Shown: one piece after another, positions 50,064 through 58,995 of the stretch
Numbering within the stretch: the first letter of the stretch is position 1
Layout of the letters: every line of letters starts with the position of its first letter
Assembly (NCBI RefSeq): GCF_902779965.1
Contig: NZ_CACZDK010000023.1
Coordinates: 1-64,000 of the forward strand
Length of the DNA stretch: 64,000 nt
Source of the DNA: Fibrobacter succinogenes
GTDB lineage: Bacteria; Fibrobacterota; Fibrobacteria; Fibrobacterales; Fibrobacteraceae
Direction of reading: 5' to 3'
Translations under genes and position numbers: made by a program
The notes under the pieces: model-generated
Database searches by the model: none
What the model was told of the DNA's origin: nothing
The model's input: the letters and a program-made list of their open reading frames with translations, nothing else

Positions 50064-51536
50064 TTACTGATTCCAGCTATCGTCGTGAGATTCTTCAGGA
50101 AGCGGAGCTTCCGGAGTTTCACCTGTTGCAACCGGAGCTTCTTCAGCCTGTTCGACCGGCTTGAGTTCCGGAGCAGCTACGCTAGAAGTCGTTTCGGACT
50201 TTTCAGAAATTTCAACATTGCCAATGTAATTGCGAATGATTCTCGGAGTCACAAAGATGACGAGATCCTTCTTCGTGATGGCCTTGCGGCTATACTTGAA
50301 GAGGTTTCCGAGAAGCGGAATGTCCTTGAGGAACGGGATGCCGCTTTCGCTTTCCGTATTTTCGTTACGGGTAAGGCCACCGATTACGACCGTTTCACCA
50401 TCAGCCACAACCACCTTGGTCTTTGCTTCCTGGGTCGAAATCACGACTTCGCCCTTTTCGTCATAGCCATAGGAGTTGTTTTCCGGATGGAGGTCGAGCA
50501 AGATGCGGTTGTCGCCAGAAACGTGCGGCGTCACCGTGAGCTTGATACCCGTTTCCACCATCTTGGTCGAAGATTCGCCGTTATCGTCAATCACGCGGAT
50601 AGAAACCTTGTCACCCATGAACACCTGAGCTTCGGTGTTATCGAGCGTAGAAACCTGCGGGCTGGCGAGCACTTCCGTAGAAGCATCACCCATCAAGTTC
50701 GAAATTGCAATTTGGAGATTGTTATCCAAGAGGCTTGCCGTAATAGCGGTACTGGCGTTACCCACAGCCGGAGAAGTTCCCTTTCCGTTCGGGAAAGACT
50801 GAATGGCACCGCTGATTCGGCTAGATCCAGCCGTTGCGCCACCAGAAGCCACTGCCGTACCCGGCGTAAGTGCAGCAGAACCCATCGTAGCAGTCCAGTC
50901 CACACCGAGTTCGCGAGCAAGTTCGCTGTTCACGACCACGAGCTTTGCGGTAATCATGATCTGGAGCGTTTCGACGTCAAGTTCGGTCAAAGCGTTGCCC
51001 ATCTGCTCGATTTTGCTTTCCGTATCGTAAACGATGATGGAGTTCGTGCGTTCCACGACAGAAATCTTGCCGCGGTTGGACTTCATGTTTTCAAGCACCT
51101 TGACAAGTTCATCAGCCTTGGCGTGATGCACCTGGAAGTTCTTACGAACGAGCGGAGCAGTCATTTCGGCCTGATTTTCTTCGTCAGCAAGCTTTTTCTG
51201 CTTAGCCTGGTAGGTACTCTGGCGCTGGATTGAAATGTACTTGTCCTGAATAACCCACGTGAGGTCATTCATGTTACAAATAATGTCCAAGGTTTCTTGC
51301 CATGTTTTCTTGGTCACGCGCAAGCTGATTTTACCTTTGACATCGGGGGCTATCAAAATGTCCACGCCAGCAATCACCGACACAGAGCGGAAAATAGCTT
51401 CGTAGTCCATGTTGACGAAGTTGAAGTCATATAATTTCTTATTCGGAGCAACCGAGCCCTCAGCGGGAGCCGCCCAAGCGGTAGCAAAACTTGCCACCAT
51501 GATAAGAATCGTCAGAATTTTAGTCAGCTTTTTCAC
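50064..51536 (-). CDS. pilQ: Type IV pilus secretin PilQ
   Basis: 490 residues with a signal peptide (ATAWA). N-terminal secretin N-domains (LYDFNFVNMDYEAIFRSVSVIAGVDILIAPDVKGKISL; RTNSIIVYDTESKIEQM) are followed by the secretin beta-barrel: VLASPQVSTLDNTEAQVFMGD, GETVVIGGLTRNE, GIPFLKDIPLLGNLF and FVTPRII. It forms the outer-membrane pore for the pilus. Its acidic Glu/Pro-rich tail is not part of the core. Its start overlaps the preceding pilP-like gene by four bases (ATGA). Last gene of the pil operon. Confidence 0.92.
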   Translation of the reverse strand: MKKLTKILTILIMVASFATAWAAPAEGSVAPNKKLYDFNFVNMDYEAIFRSVSVIAGVDILIAPDVKGKISLRVTKKTWQETLDIICNMNDLTWVIQDKYISIQRQSTYQAKQKKLADEENQAEMTAPLVRKNFQVHHAKADELVKVLENMKSNRGKISVVERTNSIIVYDTESKIEQMGNALTELDVETLQIMITAKLVVVNSELARELGVDWTATMGSAALTPGTAVASGGATAGSSRISGAIQSFPNGKGTSPAVGNASTAITASLLDNNLQIAISNLMGDASTEVLASPQVSTLDNTEAQVFMGDKVSIRVIDDNGESSTKMVETGIKLTVTPHVSGDNRILLDLHPENNSYGYDEKGEVVISTQEAKTKVVVADGETVVIGGLTRNENTESESGIPFLKDIPLLGNLFKYSRKAITKKDLVIFVTPRIIRNYIGNVEISEKSETTSSVAAPELKPVEQAEEAPVATGETPEAPLPEESHDDSWNQ

Positions 51537-53305
51537 TTTTGACCCCCAAATTTATCGGGAAGACCCATAGAGTAGCGACGGCTCACCCCGAATTCCTGAA
51601 TCAAGAAGAGCACATCAGTTTGTGTAATTTTAAGAACCTTTCCGTTCATGATCTTATCGCCTTCCTTAAGCGTATAAGACACACCCGGATTCTTGGTTTC
51701 GACGAGAATAGCCACCGGCTCCTCGGCTTCCCAAATAATACCCACCAATTCAACCTGGTCGATATTGATACCTTCTTCAACCAAGCCCTTGATTTCAACA
51801 AACGGATCACGACGACCGAAGGAACTGTAAGTCACACGATCTTCGTAAAGAACATCAAGAGCACTTCCAACAGGTTTCATCCCCTGCGTAAGCGTTTCAC
51901 CGCGTTCCTGGTCCACCTTTTTGAGGCGTTCCATCTGCACGGCAGAAAGCTCATCTGTAAAGCTTACGGCACGACGGTTCACATAACCAATCCTGTTGCC
52001 AATTTGCACCTTGCGATAGAGACCTGTCAAATCCATATTCACGAGGCGGTCACCAAAGACAACACGCTGCATGACTTGAGACTTTTCGCTCGGAGCTGCA
52101 AAGAATTCCGTTTCGTCAGCAACGACAATCAATTCGCGCAATACCGGGCGCAAATGGAATGTCTGGGTGCTAGCCACAACCTTCTTGCTATCCTTTTCGT
52201 AAGACTTCACAAATTCCGAGAATTCCGGAACAGCATCCGGAGACTTCATCCAGTCACGAACATAGATACCGTTCGGACGAGCGCTCCAGAACACAAAGCC
52301 ATCGCGACGGACCGCATTTTCAGCAGTCTGCAAAATCAAGGCGCCTTCCTGCACCAAAATAGCGGGCTTTGCCCCAGCCGAAAGCTGGATGTTGAGACCA
52401 TCCATATCCCAGTAAACAGACTTGACGAGAGATCCTGCACCAACCTTGAACACAGGAGAACGTTCCGGTCCTTTAATAGCAACTTTTATAATAAAGGTGC
52501 TATTCGGCATAGAAATCTTATCGATGCTCAACCTAGTATTAGCAACCAAGCGGAACTGTTCCATGCCAGAACCGATAATCACCGTCATTTCCTTAAGACC
52601 TTCGAGCAGGGCAGAAACTCCAGTCGGAGCCGCGGCCTGGGCGATATTGTCGCGAGTAGCCTTTTCAGCGGCTTTGCGTTCGAGCAGGGCTTGCTTTTCG
52701 GCAGCCTTGCGTTCAGCAGCCAAGCGCTTTTCTTCTTCGCGAGCAGCCTTACGGTCAAGAGCGGCTTGCTTTTCAGCGGCCTTGCGATCTAGAAGAGCCT
52801 GTTTTTCGGCGGCCTTGCGTTCGGCAGCCATGCGCTTTTCCTCGTCACGAGCGGCCTTTTCTGCAGCTTTCTTGTTGTTTGCATAAAGCTTCGAAAGCGT
52901 CCAGGACTTGCCTTCCTTTGATGCAAACTTCAATAAGAAGCTCGACTTGTCCAAGCCAATCGCATTCTTGTCCGTATTGACGGATGCCCCCACCGGCATA
53001 CGAATCATCAAGAAATTCATACCACGATAGGGTTCCTTAGTAACACTCATGGCACGAATAAACGGTGACGAAACGTCAATGTTGTAGCTACCCACACCAA
53101 GGGCAAAATCCGTTTCGGAAAAACCGACCGTCAACATTTTCGAAGCGTTTTCATACTTCTGGAAGAATGTCGGCAAATTCTTGTCAGAGGCAAACTGGAA
53201 TTCCAGCTGACAAGTCTTCGCGCAATTAAAGCGGACATCCTTAATAAGCGCAGCCTGCAGAGCTACGGCACTCGATAATAGCATAAGAAGGAACTTGCAT
53301 TTCAT
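51533..53305 (-). CDS. pilP: PilP-like pilus protein fused to AMIN-like, coiled-coil and SH3-like parts
   Basis: 590 residues from MKCKFLLMLLSS; signal peptide cut near LQA. Residues 20-145 form an AMIN-like beta domain (IKDVRFNCAKTCQLEFQF), as in PilQ of other bacteria. Residues about 147-225 are repeated (R/K)KAAEKQAxLxRKAAEK helices, a coiled coil. An SH3-like part around 400-460 (VVADETEFFAAPSEKSQVMQ, RVVFGDRLVNMD...YVNRRAVSF) follows, and the C-terminus is PilP (FGRRDPFVEIKG ... VELVGIIWE ... VSYTLKEGDKI). Its TAATG start overlaps the pilO stop by one base. Confidence 0.75.
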   Translation of the reverse strand: MKCKFLLMLLSSAVALQAALIKDVRFNCAKTCQLEFQFASDKNLPTFFQKYENASKMLTVGFSETDFALGVGSYNIDVSSPFIRAMSVTKEPYRGMNFLMIRMPVGASVNTDKNAIGLDKSSFLLKFASKEGKSWTLSKLYANNKKAAEKAARDEEKRMAAERKAAEKQALLDRKAAEKQAALDRKAAREEEKRLAAERKAAEKQALLERKAAEKATRDNIAQAAAPTGVSALLEGLKEMTVIIGSGMEQFRLVANTRLSIDKISMPNSTFIIKVAIKGPERSPVFKVGAGSLVKSVYWDMDGLNIQLSAGAKPAILVQEGALILQTAENAVRRDGFVFWSARPNGIYVRDWMKSPDAVPEFSEFVKSYEKDSKKVVASTQTFHLRPVLRELIVVADETEFFAAPSEKSQVMQRVVFGDRLVNMDLTGLYRKVQIGNRIGYVNRRAVSFTDELSAVQMERLKKVDQERGETLTQGMKPVGSALDVLYEDRVTYSSFGRRDPFVEIKGLVEEGINIDQVELVGIIWEAEEPVAILVETKNPGVSYTLKEGDKIMNGKVLKITQTDVLFLIQEFGVSRRYSMGLPDKFGGQK

Positions 53306-53910
53306 TATTTGCCAACCTTCTTGGATGTATAAGTGGTCAAGTTGAAGTTCACCGACATGGTAATCGGAGTCCAACCGTGAGATTCAGCCTTCTGCACTTC
53401 GGCAGCAATGCCAGAGTAGCGGGAAAGCTTCAAGTTCGAAATTGCAGTCGGATAGTTGAAGTTTGCAATTTCAGCAAACAAATATCCGAGCATGTGGTAA
53501 CCGGAATTGACCGCAATGGAATAGCGGTTTTCAACATAGTGTTCTCTTTCAGAACGACCTTCCGGATTAAACTTCTGGATCTGCACACCAGAGCTACGCA
53601 ACACAGAATAAAGGTCCTGCAAACGCAGCGGAACTTTTTCTTCTTCTGGGAACATTTCCTTCAATTTCTGGAAATCCTTTTCGGCCTGAGCCAATTGCAT
53701 TTCGAGTTCAGCCACACGATGCTTTTTGGACTCAATCTTAGCAAGTTCGCTCTTAGCGGACTTCAACTGGCCATCAAGATTTTCATATTCAATTTGGAAC
53801 GGATCCCACACATACGCATACACTGAATATCCCATAAGCAGGATGGCAACAATCATCGCAATGCAGTATACGTTCTTTTTGTCTTTAAAATCAATATTAA
53901 GGTTGCCCAT
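53305..53910 (-). CDS. pilO: Type IV pilus inner-membrane protein PilO
   Basis: 201 residues. One membrane helix (residues 14-34), a long coiled coil (YENLDGQLKSAKSELAKIESKKHRVAELEMQLAQAEKDF), and a ferredoxin-like periplasmic domain with MFPEEEKVPLRLQDLY and GYHMLGYLFAEIANF. PilO pairs with PilN to connect the secretin to the inner membrane platform. Start at 53910 after GGAGGG; the frame begins six codons earlier. The start is one base from the pilN stop. Confidence 0.85.
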   Translation of the reverse strand: MGNLNIDFKDKKNVYCIAMIVAILLMGYSVYAYVWDPFQIEYENLDGQLKSAKSELAKIESKKHRVAELEMQLAQAEKDFQKLKEMFPEEEKVPLRLQDLYSVLRSSGVQIQKFNPEGRSEREHYVENRYSIAVNSGYHMLGYLFAEIANFNYPTAISNLKLSRYSGIAAEVQKAESHGWTPITMSVNFNLTTYTSKKVGK

Positions 53911-53911
53911 A

Positions 53912-54523
53912 TCAACCCTCCTCTCCAAGATCGCGTTTGAGTTCGACCTTGAGTGTAAAGCTGTAGGCCTCGTCGCCGTCTACCTTGGTTGTCGAGATGG
54001 AAACAAGCGAGACTTTCTCTACGCTGATCTGCTTTTCTAGCTTGACCATATATTCCGCAACTTCGGAAAAGTCAAACGTCGTGCCCCTCATTTCGAGGTT
54101 AAATTCGCCCACCTGCGACAAGCTCAAAAGCCACATGTTCGGGGGCAACACAGAAGAAATGTTCTCGAACAGCACTACCCAGCGTTTTTTGCTGATCTGG
54201 ATAGACTTGAGCGCATTGATCTTTGTATTGATAATGGACTGGTGCTTTTCGAGTTCGCTAATCTTCTTGAGCAACGGGCGTTCACGTTCAACCGAGGCTC
54301 GCACGGACTGGAGTTCAGATTCAGTACTTGCAATTTCCTGCAATGTGTAAGCATAAACGAACACAGATGCAAAAATAGCAAGAATAAAAAAGATTGTAGG
54401 CCACACGATACGACGGTCGGTAAGCCACGTCAAGTCCTTTTGCTTTTTGCGATTGTCGCCCGGCAAAAGGTTGATCGTAATTGCAAGAGCCTTATTGGCA
54501 CTTTTAATTTTTTTCTTAGCCAT
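53912..54523 (-). CDS. pilN: Type IV pilus assembly protein PilN
   Basis: 203 residues. Cytoplasmic N-terminus (ITINLLPGDNRKKQ, the motif that binds PilM), one membrane helix (about 39-60), a coiled coil, and a ferredoxin-like end with FENISSVLPPNMWLLSLSQ and GTTFDFSEVAEYM. The TAATG overlap with pilM shows coupled translation. Function as the PilM partner in the pilus alignment complex. Confidence 0.88.
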   Translation of the reverse strand: MAKKKIKSANKALAITINLLPGDNRKKQKDLTWLTDRRIVWPTIFFILAIFASVFVYAYTLQEIASTESELQSVRASVERERPLLKKISELEKHQSIINTKINALKSIQISKKRWVVLFENISSVLPPNMWLLSLSQVGEFNLEMRGTTFDFSEVAEYMVKLEKQISVEKVSLVSISTTKVDGDEAYSFTLKVELKRDLGEEG

Positions 54524-55671
54524 TAGAACTTCCTCATTGCAAGTCCCAAAGCCGGGGCGTAAATGTTAGACAAGGCAACCGACATACCTTCCTTATCGAC
54601 CACGCTAGAATCACATTCTACAGAACGGAAGGGGTTAACGGTTCCCGTTTCGATTCCGGTCTTTTCGGCAATGTATTCCAAGAGACCCGGAACAGTAGCA
54701 CCGCCGCCGCCAATCAAGATTCTTTCGAGCGGGCGAGAATCTTCGGCAGAAGAATGGTAACGGATACCAAATGTAATTTGCGACATCAATTCGTCAAATG
54801 CAACATTCATTGCATCTTCTAGAACAGAGATTGCTACGTTATCAACAACCTTCAAGTCATTTTTCTCGAAAATTTCATGGCATTTCTCGGCAGAAATGTC
54901 AAGGTTCGAAGATAGTTTGTTGACAATAACATTCAACGCACCACCATTCATGGATCGAACAGAATGGAAAGTACCGTCTTGGATAAAGCCCACACTCATC
55001 TTGTTATCGCCGATATTGAAGATAGCCGTCGTCTTCTTGCGGTCTTCTTCAGAAGCGGTCATAACAAATGAATTCATCAAGCCAAAAATATCGACATCCA
55101 AGGCCGAAAGTTTAACGCCCTTGCGTGTAAAGAATTGAACCCAAGAATCAAGCATGGCGCTCTTTGCAGCAACCACGTTCACCTTGACTTCTTCCCCTTC
55201 ACGAGAAACAACTTCGTAGTCCAGAACGTTGTCCTGGTCGTCGAAAGGCGGACGGGACTGCGCAGTCTGGACGATAACAGCGTCTTCGTTACTGTTTTTC
55301 GGAACCTTGATCGAGAGGCGGTCCACAAGCACGCCACCTTCACCGGCACCGCAGTTCACCGAAGCCACAACATCCACATTTTCATCAATCGAATGGCGAA
55401 GCATCAACTTGGAGAACGCTTCGCCCAACTTGTCGAAGCCGTCCTTCTCTTTCTTCCCTCCGTTATCCGCCGCCAAATCGTCGGACTCACGTCTTTGAAT
55501 TATACCATTGATGATGGAGCCTGCCGGAACAGGTTCCAAGTCCACTTCGCGCACGATTCTTTTACCGTTAGCATCATGGTAGACCTTAACGTACTTGATG
55601 CTGTAGTGGCCAACATCTATGCCAACAGTTTCGCGCTCTCCACGAATTCTAGCAATCAACCCTAAAGCCAA
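54523..55671 (-). CDS. pilM: Type IV pilus ATPase-like scaffold PilM
   Basis: 382 residues, actin/FtsA-like fold. It starts MALGLIARIRGERETVGIDVGHYSIK with the phosphate-1 loop GIDVGHYSIKYVKV, has AIFNIGDNKMSVGFIQDG and ILIGGGGATVPGLLEYIAE at the ATP site, and interacts with the N-terminal tail of PilN. The start codon is TTG with GGAG six bases before. A 90-base gap, with no terminator seen, separates it from the PilZ gene upstream. Confidence 0.9.
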   Translation of the reverse strand: MALGLIARIRGERETVGIDVGHYSIKYVKVYHDANGKRIVREVDLEPVPAGSIINGIIQRRESDDLAADNGGKKEKDGFDKLGEAFSKLMLRHSIDENVDVVASVNCGAGEGGVLVDRLSIKVPKNSNEDAVIVQTAQSRPPFDDQDNVLDYEVVSREGEEVKVNVVAAKSAMLDSWVQFFTRKGVKLSALDVDIFGLMNSFVMTASEEDRKKTTAIFNIGDNKMSVGFIQDGTFHSVRSMNGGALNVIVNKLSSNLDISAEKCHEIFEKNDLKVVDNVAISVLEDAMNVAFDELMSQITFGIRYHSSAEDSRPLERILIGGGGATVPGLLEYIAEKTGIETGTVNPFRSVECDSSVVDKEGMSVALSNIYAPALGLAMRKF

Positions 55672-55761
55672 AATAAACTCCGATAGGAAACAATACTATG
55701 TAAATTTTACTTTCATAAACAGCGAATGTCAAGAGAAAAATGAACTCTAAATCATATAAAT

Positions 55762-56793
55762 CTAAGTTAGAACGTCATTTGGAGCCTTTTTCTTCATTTT
55801 TGATTTGCGATTTACCTCAAAAATGTACTGTAAGACTCGTTCCTGAGTCCAAGCATACGATCCAGTAAACACTGCCGAAATAGAGTTATATAGTGGAAAA
55901 TCGGGATTTCGGTGACCAAGATTGTTCAAAACCCTAACATCCACATTCTGTTCACCAAAAGTCGGAAGTTCAAACGTGATCGAAAACCGCTGGTCCGGCT
56001 TACAGTCCTCGGCAAGTCCGAGCAAAATACCGCCAGCCGACAAGTCATAGAGCACGCCCGAATGTTTTTCACCATTGGAGAACGTAGCCACAACCGGAAA
56101 ATCGACAACTTCACGAAGCCACTTACGCAGCTGTTCCTTGTCGAGCTTGTCACTGTGGTTTAAGACCAAGATATCTGAAGAGACGGCCTGCACTGGTAGC
56201 CTGATCGAATAAACGGCGTCATTCGCGCGAGTCCAGCGGATAAGGACATGCGTTCCCAACAGCGATTTTGCAAGCCCTGGATTGCAGTCCATCTTTATAC
56301 TCCAAATTTTTTCCGAACGAGCATAAATTTTTGCGCGTTTAAAGACCTGCCCGCCTTCGACTTCCAAATCCACACGATCGTCCACATTGAACTGCCTTGT
56401 CGAGCAAACCATCGTCAGTGGATTGGAACCCGTAAAATCCATTTTGCGCCTTAATCCTGCAATCGCATCAAGCGTTTCATCGCGGACAGAGAACACATTA
56501 CGGATGCGGTAAAACTCCGAGACCGCGGCTTCAAAAAGTCCAGAAGAATTCAGCACGGCGTCCTTGTTCTCGAACTTGGACGAACGCACCAGCTTTTCCA
56601 AAGTACGCACTTCTTTGGGCGTAAACTGGAACGCCTTGATCTTCTCGTCGAACGAATCTGTACCAAACATCACTTCATTTTCGCGACGATTGTACATGAG
56701 CTGAATTTCAATCAGCACAAGCGCTACAAACGGAAGAACCGGAAGTATATAGAATTGGAAAATTTTCCAAACTTCATGAAGAACGCTACCCAT
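55762..56793 (-). CDS. PilZ-domain membrane protein (cyclic-di-GMP receptor candidate)
   Basis: 343 residues. One N-terminal membrane helix (residues 13-32), then a cytoplasmic helical region with a flagellar-brake-like (YcgR N-type) beta part, and a C-terminal PilZ domain with FSNGEKHSGVLYDLSAGGILLGL, the D/N-x-S-x-x-G motif, plus Arg near WLREVV. PilZ domains bind cyclic-di-GMP, so it may control pili encoded immediately downstream. It lies 13 bases after the dihydroorotase-like gene, so it shares the pyrimidine transcript. Function is inferred. Confidence 0.7.
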   Translation of the reverse strand: MGSVLHEVWKIFQFYILPVLPFVALVLIEIQLMYNRRENEVMFGTDSFDEKIKAFQFTPKEVRTLEKLVRSSKFENKDAVLNSSGLFEAAVSEFYRIRNVFSVRDETLDAIAGLRRKMDFTGSNPLTMVCSTRQFNVDDRVDLEVEGGQVFKRAKIYARSEKIWSIKMDCNPGLAKSLLGTHVLIRWTRANDAVYSIRLPVQAVSSDILVLNHSDKLDKEQLRKWLREVVDFPVVATFSNGEKHSGVLYDLSAGGILLGLAEDCKPDQRFSITFELPTFGEQNVDVRVLNNLGHRNPDFPLYNSISAVFTGSYAWTQERVLQYIFEVNRKSKMKKKAPNDVLT

Positions 56794-56806
56794 CGATCCT
56801 CACTTA

Positions 56807-58066
56807 TTACAATTCCGTCCAGACACCATTGATGAAGGTGGCGAGTATGGACGACGGGAGTTCCTTGCCCACAAGCGGAGAATTGCAAACGTGACCGGCA
56901 AAATCACTTTCGACGACCATGTGCGGTCTATCCGGCGCAAACACGACAACGTTGTTTGCAGCAGGTTCAGAACAGGCCAAACGAGCTGGTGCAGTCGAAA
57001 GAAGTTCGATAGCGCGAGCCTCGCCCACCTTAGCCACAAGTTTATTCCAAATTGCAGGGAGTGCAACTTCCAAGGAAAGAGCGCCCGGCACAGAATCTTC
57101 GAAGTTCACGACGGTATCTTGACGGAGCACCGGCGTATGGTTCATGCTAATGGCATTAACGGTTCCATCAACAACGCCCTGCCACAAAGCATCGCGGTCA
57201 GCAGCCGAACGGATCGGCGGCAAGATGTGGTAAGCAGAATCCAGCGTTTCAAGGCAAGAATCATCCAACAGCAAGTGGTAAAGCCCAACGTCGCATGTAA
57301 CATCAATGCCGTTCTTGCGGGCATTGCGAACAAGTTCCAATGTTTCGCCGCAGGTCACTTGTTTGAAGTGTACCGGCACCTGCAAGAATCGCGCAGCCTC
57401 AAGCACCGTGTATGCAGCAATCGTTTCTGCAATACGAGGAATGCCCTTCATGCCAAGCATGTCGGAATAAGCGCCTTCGTGAACACAACCGCTGTGGCGG
57501 AGCGTCTTGTCCATCGGCTGGAAGAAAAAACGCTTGCCCGTCATCTTGCCGTATTCCATCGCCAAGCGGAGGAACCTTGAATGCGGAATCACGCCATTGC
57601 CATCGCCAAAACCAGCGACACCAGCTTCGGCAAGTTCAACCATTTCAGCCAAACTATCTGTACCAAAGCCCTTGCTATAAGCACCAAGGAACTTTATATC
57701 GAAAGCGCTTTCGCCGCGTTCTTCGGACTTGAAGCGGTTTACCATGGCAGTAAACTTGTCTGCATCGTCAATCGGGTTTGCGGCACTTTCATAAAGGCCA
57801 CCGTAAAAACCGCCCTTGCGCATTGCATCAAAGCCATCGACAAACGTATAAACGTCATCGCGAAGCGGTTCCATAAAATCAAGGCCAAGCCCAAAGAGGG
57901 CAGGCATTACAAGAGCGCCGTTACAGTCAAATTCACTCGTTTCGGCATTTTCGCAAACATTCAGGCGAACTTCGTTCTGAAGTTCAAAAGACTTGCCATT
58001 CCAGAACTTTGCATTTTTCAGAACGACATTCACAAGACGACCCTTACAAGGTTTACGCATTTTCAT
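56807..58066 (-). CDS. Non-catalytic dihydroorotase homologue (PyrC-like, PyrC')
   Basis: 419 residues from ATG 58066 (GGAGGT seven bases before); it overlaps the pyrB end by 14 bases. It resembles dihydroorotase throughout (GALVMPALFGLGLDFMEPLRDD, VTCDVGLYHLLLDDSCL), but the zinc ligands are lost: the usual HxH is GLGLDF (59-64), the second His site reads YHL, and the catalytic Asp of STDHAPH is Asn in ISMNHTPV. In class A aspartate transcarbamoylases such inactive copies form a complex with PyrB, as in Pseudomonas. So a scaffold role for PyrB is likely, and an active PyrC should exist elsewhere. Confidence 0.8.
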   Translation of the reverse strand: MKMRKPCKGRLVNVVLKNAKFWNGKSFELQNEVRLNVCENAETSEFDCNGALVMPALFGLGLDFMEPLRDDVYTFVDGFDAMRKGGFYGGLYESAANPIDDADKFTAMVNRFKSEERGESAFDIKFLGAYSKGFGTDSLAEMVELAEAGVAGFGDGNGVIPHSRFLRLAMEYGKMTGKRFFFQPMDKTLRHSGCVHEGAYSDMLGMKGIPRIAETIAAYTVLEAARFLQVPVHFKQVTCGETLELVRNARKNGIDVTCDVGLYHLLLDDSCLETLDSAYHILPPIRSAADRDALWQGVVDGTVNAISMNHTPVLRQDTVVNFEDSVPGALSLEVALPAIWNKLVAKVGEARAIELLSTAPARLACSEPAANNVVVFAPDRPHMVVESDFAGHVCNSPLVGKELPSSILATFINGVWTEL

Positions 58067-58994
58067 TGTTGCGACCTCCAGCCAAAAGGAAGAGAACGGC
58101 CATACGGACGGCGACACCGTTGGTCACCTGATCAAGAATTACAGAATGTTCGCCATCGGCGATATCGGAATCGAGTTCCACGCCGCGGTTGATTGGACCC
58201 GGATGCATGATGATGACCTTGTCCTTAGCGCATTCGAGGAGTTCTTCCGTGATGCCGAACGTGTTACGATATTCGCGCATGCTGGGGAGAAGGGCATCGT
58301 CCATGCGTTCTTTCTGCAAACGGAGAGCGATGATGGCATCGGCGTTAGCGACAGCCTTCTTCACATCCGGTTCCCACGTCACATGATTCATGAGGTCCGT
58401 ATTGCGCGGAACAAGCGTCGAAGGTCCGCAGAGCGTCACATGAGCGCCCATCGTGGACATGCCCCAGAGGTTACTGCGGGCCACGCGGCTATGGCGGATA
58501 TCGCCAATGATTGTCACGTTCTTGCCTTCGAGCGTCCCAAGCTTTTCTTCAATCGTCAGCATGTCGAGAAGAGCCTGCGTCGGGTGTTCGTGCGCACCGT
58601 CGCCAGCGTTCACAATAATCGCGTTGCTATTGTCTGCAAGGAACTTCGGCACGCCCGTTCCCTTGTGGCGCACAACGACAATGTCAATCTTCATCGCTTC
58701 GATATTGCGGAGCGTATCCACAAGCGTTTCGCCCTTCTTGACACTGGAGTTGGAGCTTGCGAAGTTCACCGTATCGGCAGAAAGGCGCTTTTCGGCAAGT
58801 TCAAAGCTAGTGCGCGTGCGGGTACTGTTCTCGAAGAACAAGTTCACGACCGTCATGCCCCGGAGGCTCGGAACTTTCTTGACCGGGCGTTCGAGAATTT
58901 CGCGGAACTGTTTCGCATGGTCCAGAATCAATCGGATATCATGCTTGGACACTCCACGGAGTCCAAACAGGTGTTTAATTTCCAAAGCGCTCAC
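58053..58994 (-). CDS. pyrB: Aspartate carbamoyltransferase catalytic subunit
   Basis: 313 residues. It condenses carbamoyl phosphate and aspartate. Carbamoyl-phosphate binding STRTRTSFE is preceded by FFEN, and HPTQALLDMLT with GDIRHSRVARS follow. The start is GTG, preceded by GGAGG six bases earlier, and lies one base after the pyrR stop. The C-terminal aspartate-binding domain is complete. No regulatory PyrI is present; instead the inactive PyrC follows, matching class A. Confidence 0.93.
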   Translation of the reverse strand: MSALEIKHLFGLRGVSKHDIRLILDHAKQFREILERPVKKVPSLRGMTVVNLFFENSTRTRTSFELAEKRLSADTVNFASSNSSVKKGETLVDTLRNIEAMKIDIVVVRHKGTGVPKFLADNSNAIIVNAGDGAHEHPTQALLDMLTIEEKLGTLEGKNVTIIGDIRHSRVARSNLWGMSTMGAHVTLCGPSTLVPRNTDLMNHVTWEPDVKKAVANADAIIALRLQKERMDDALLPSMREYRNTFGITEELLECAKDKVIIMHPGPINRGVELDSDIADGEHSVILDQVTNGVAVRMAVLFLLAGGRNNENA

Positions 58995-58995
58995 G

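Noticed and set aside
50085-51233. 382-codon plus-strand frame opposite pilQ
   Set aside because: PilQ is certain on the minus strand; this frame lacks any domain and has shadow composition.
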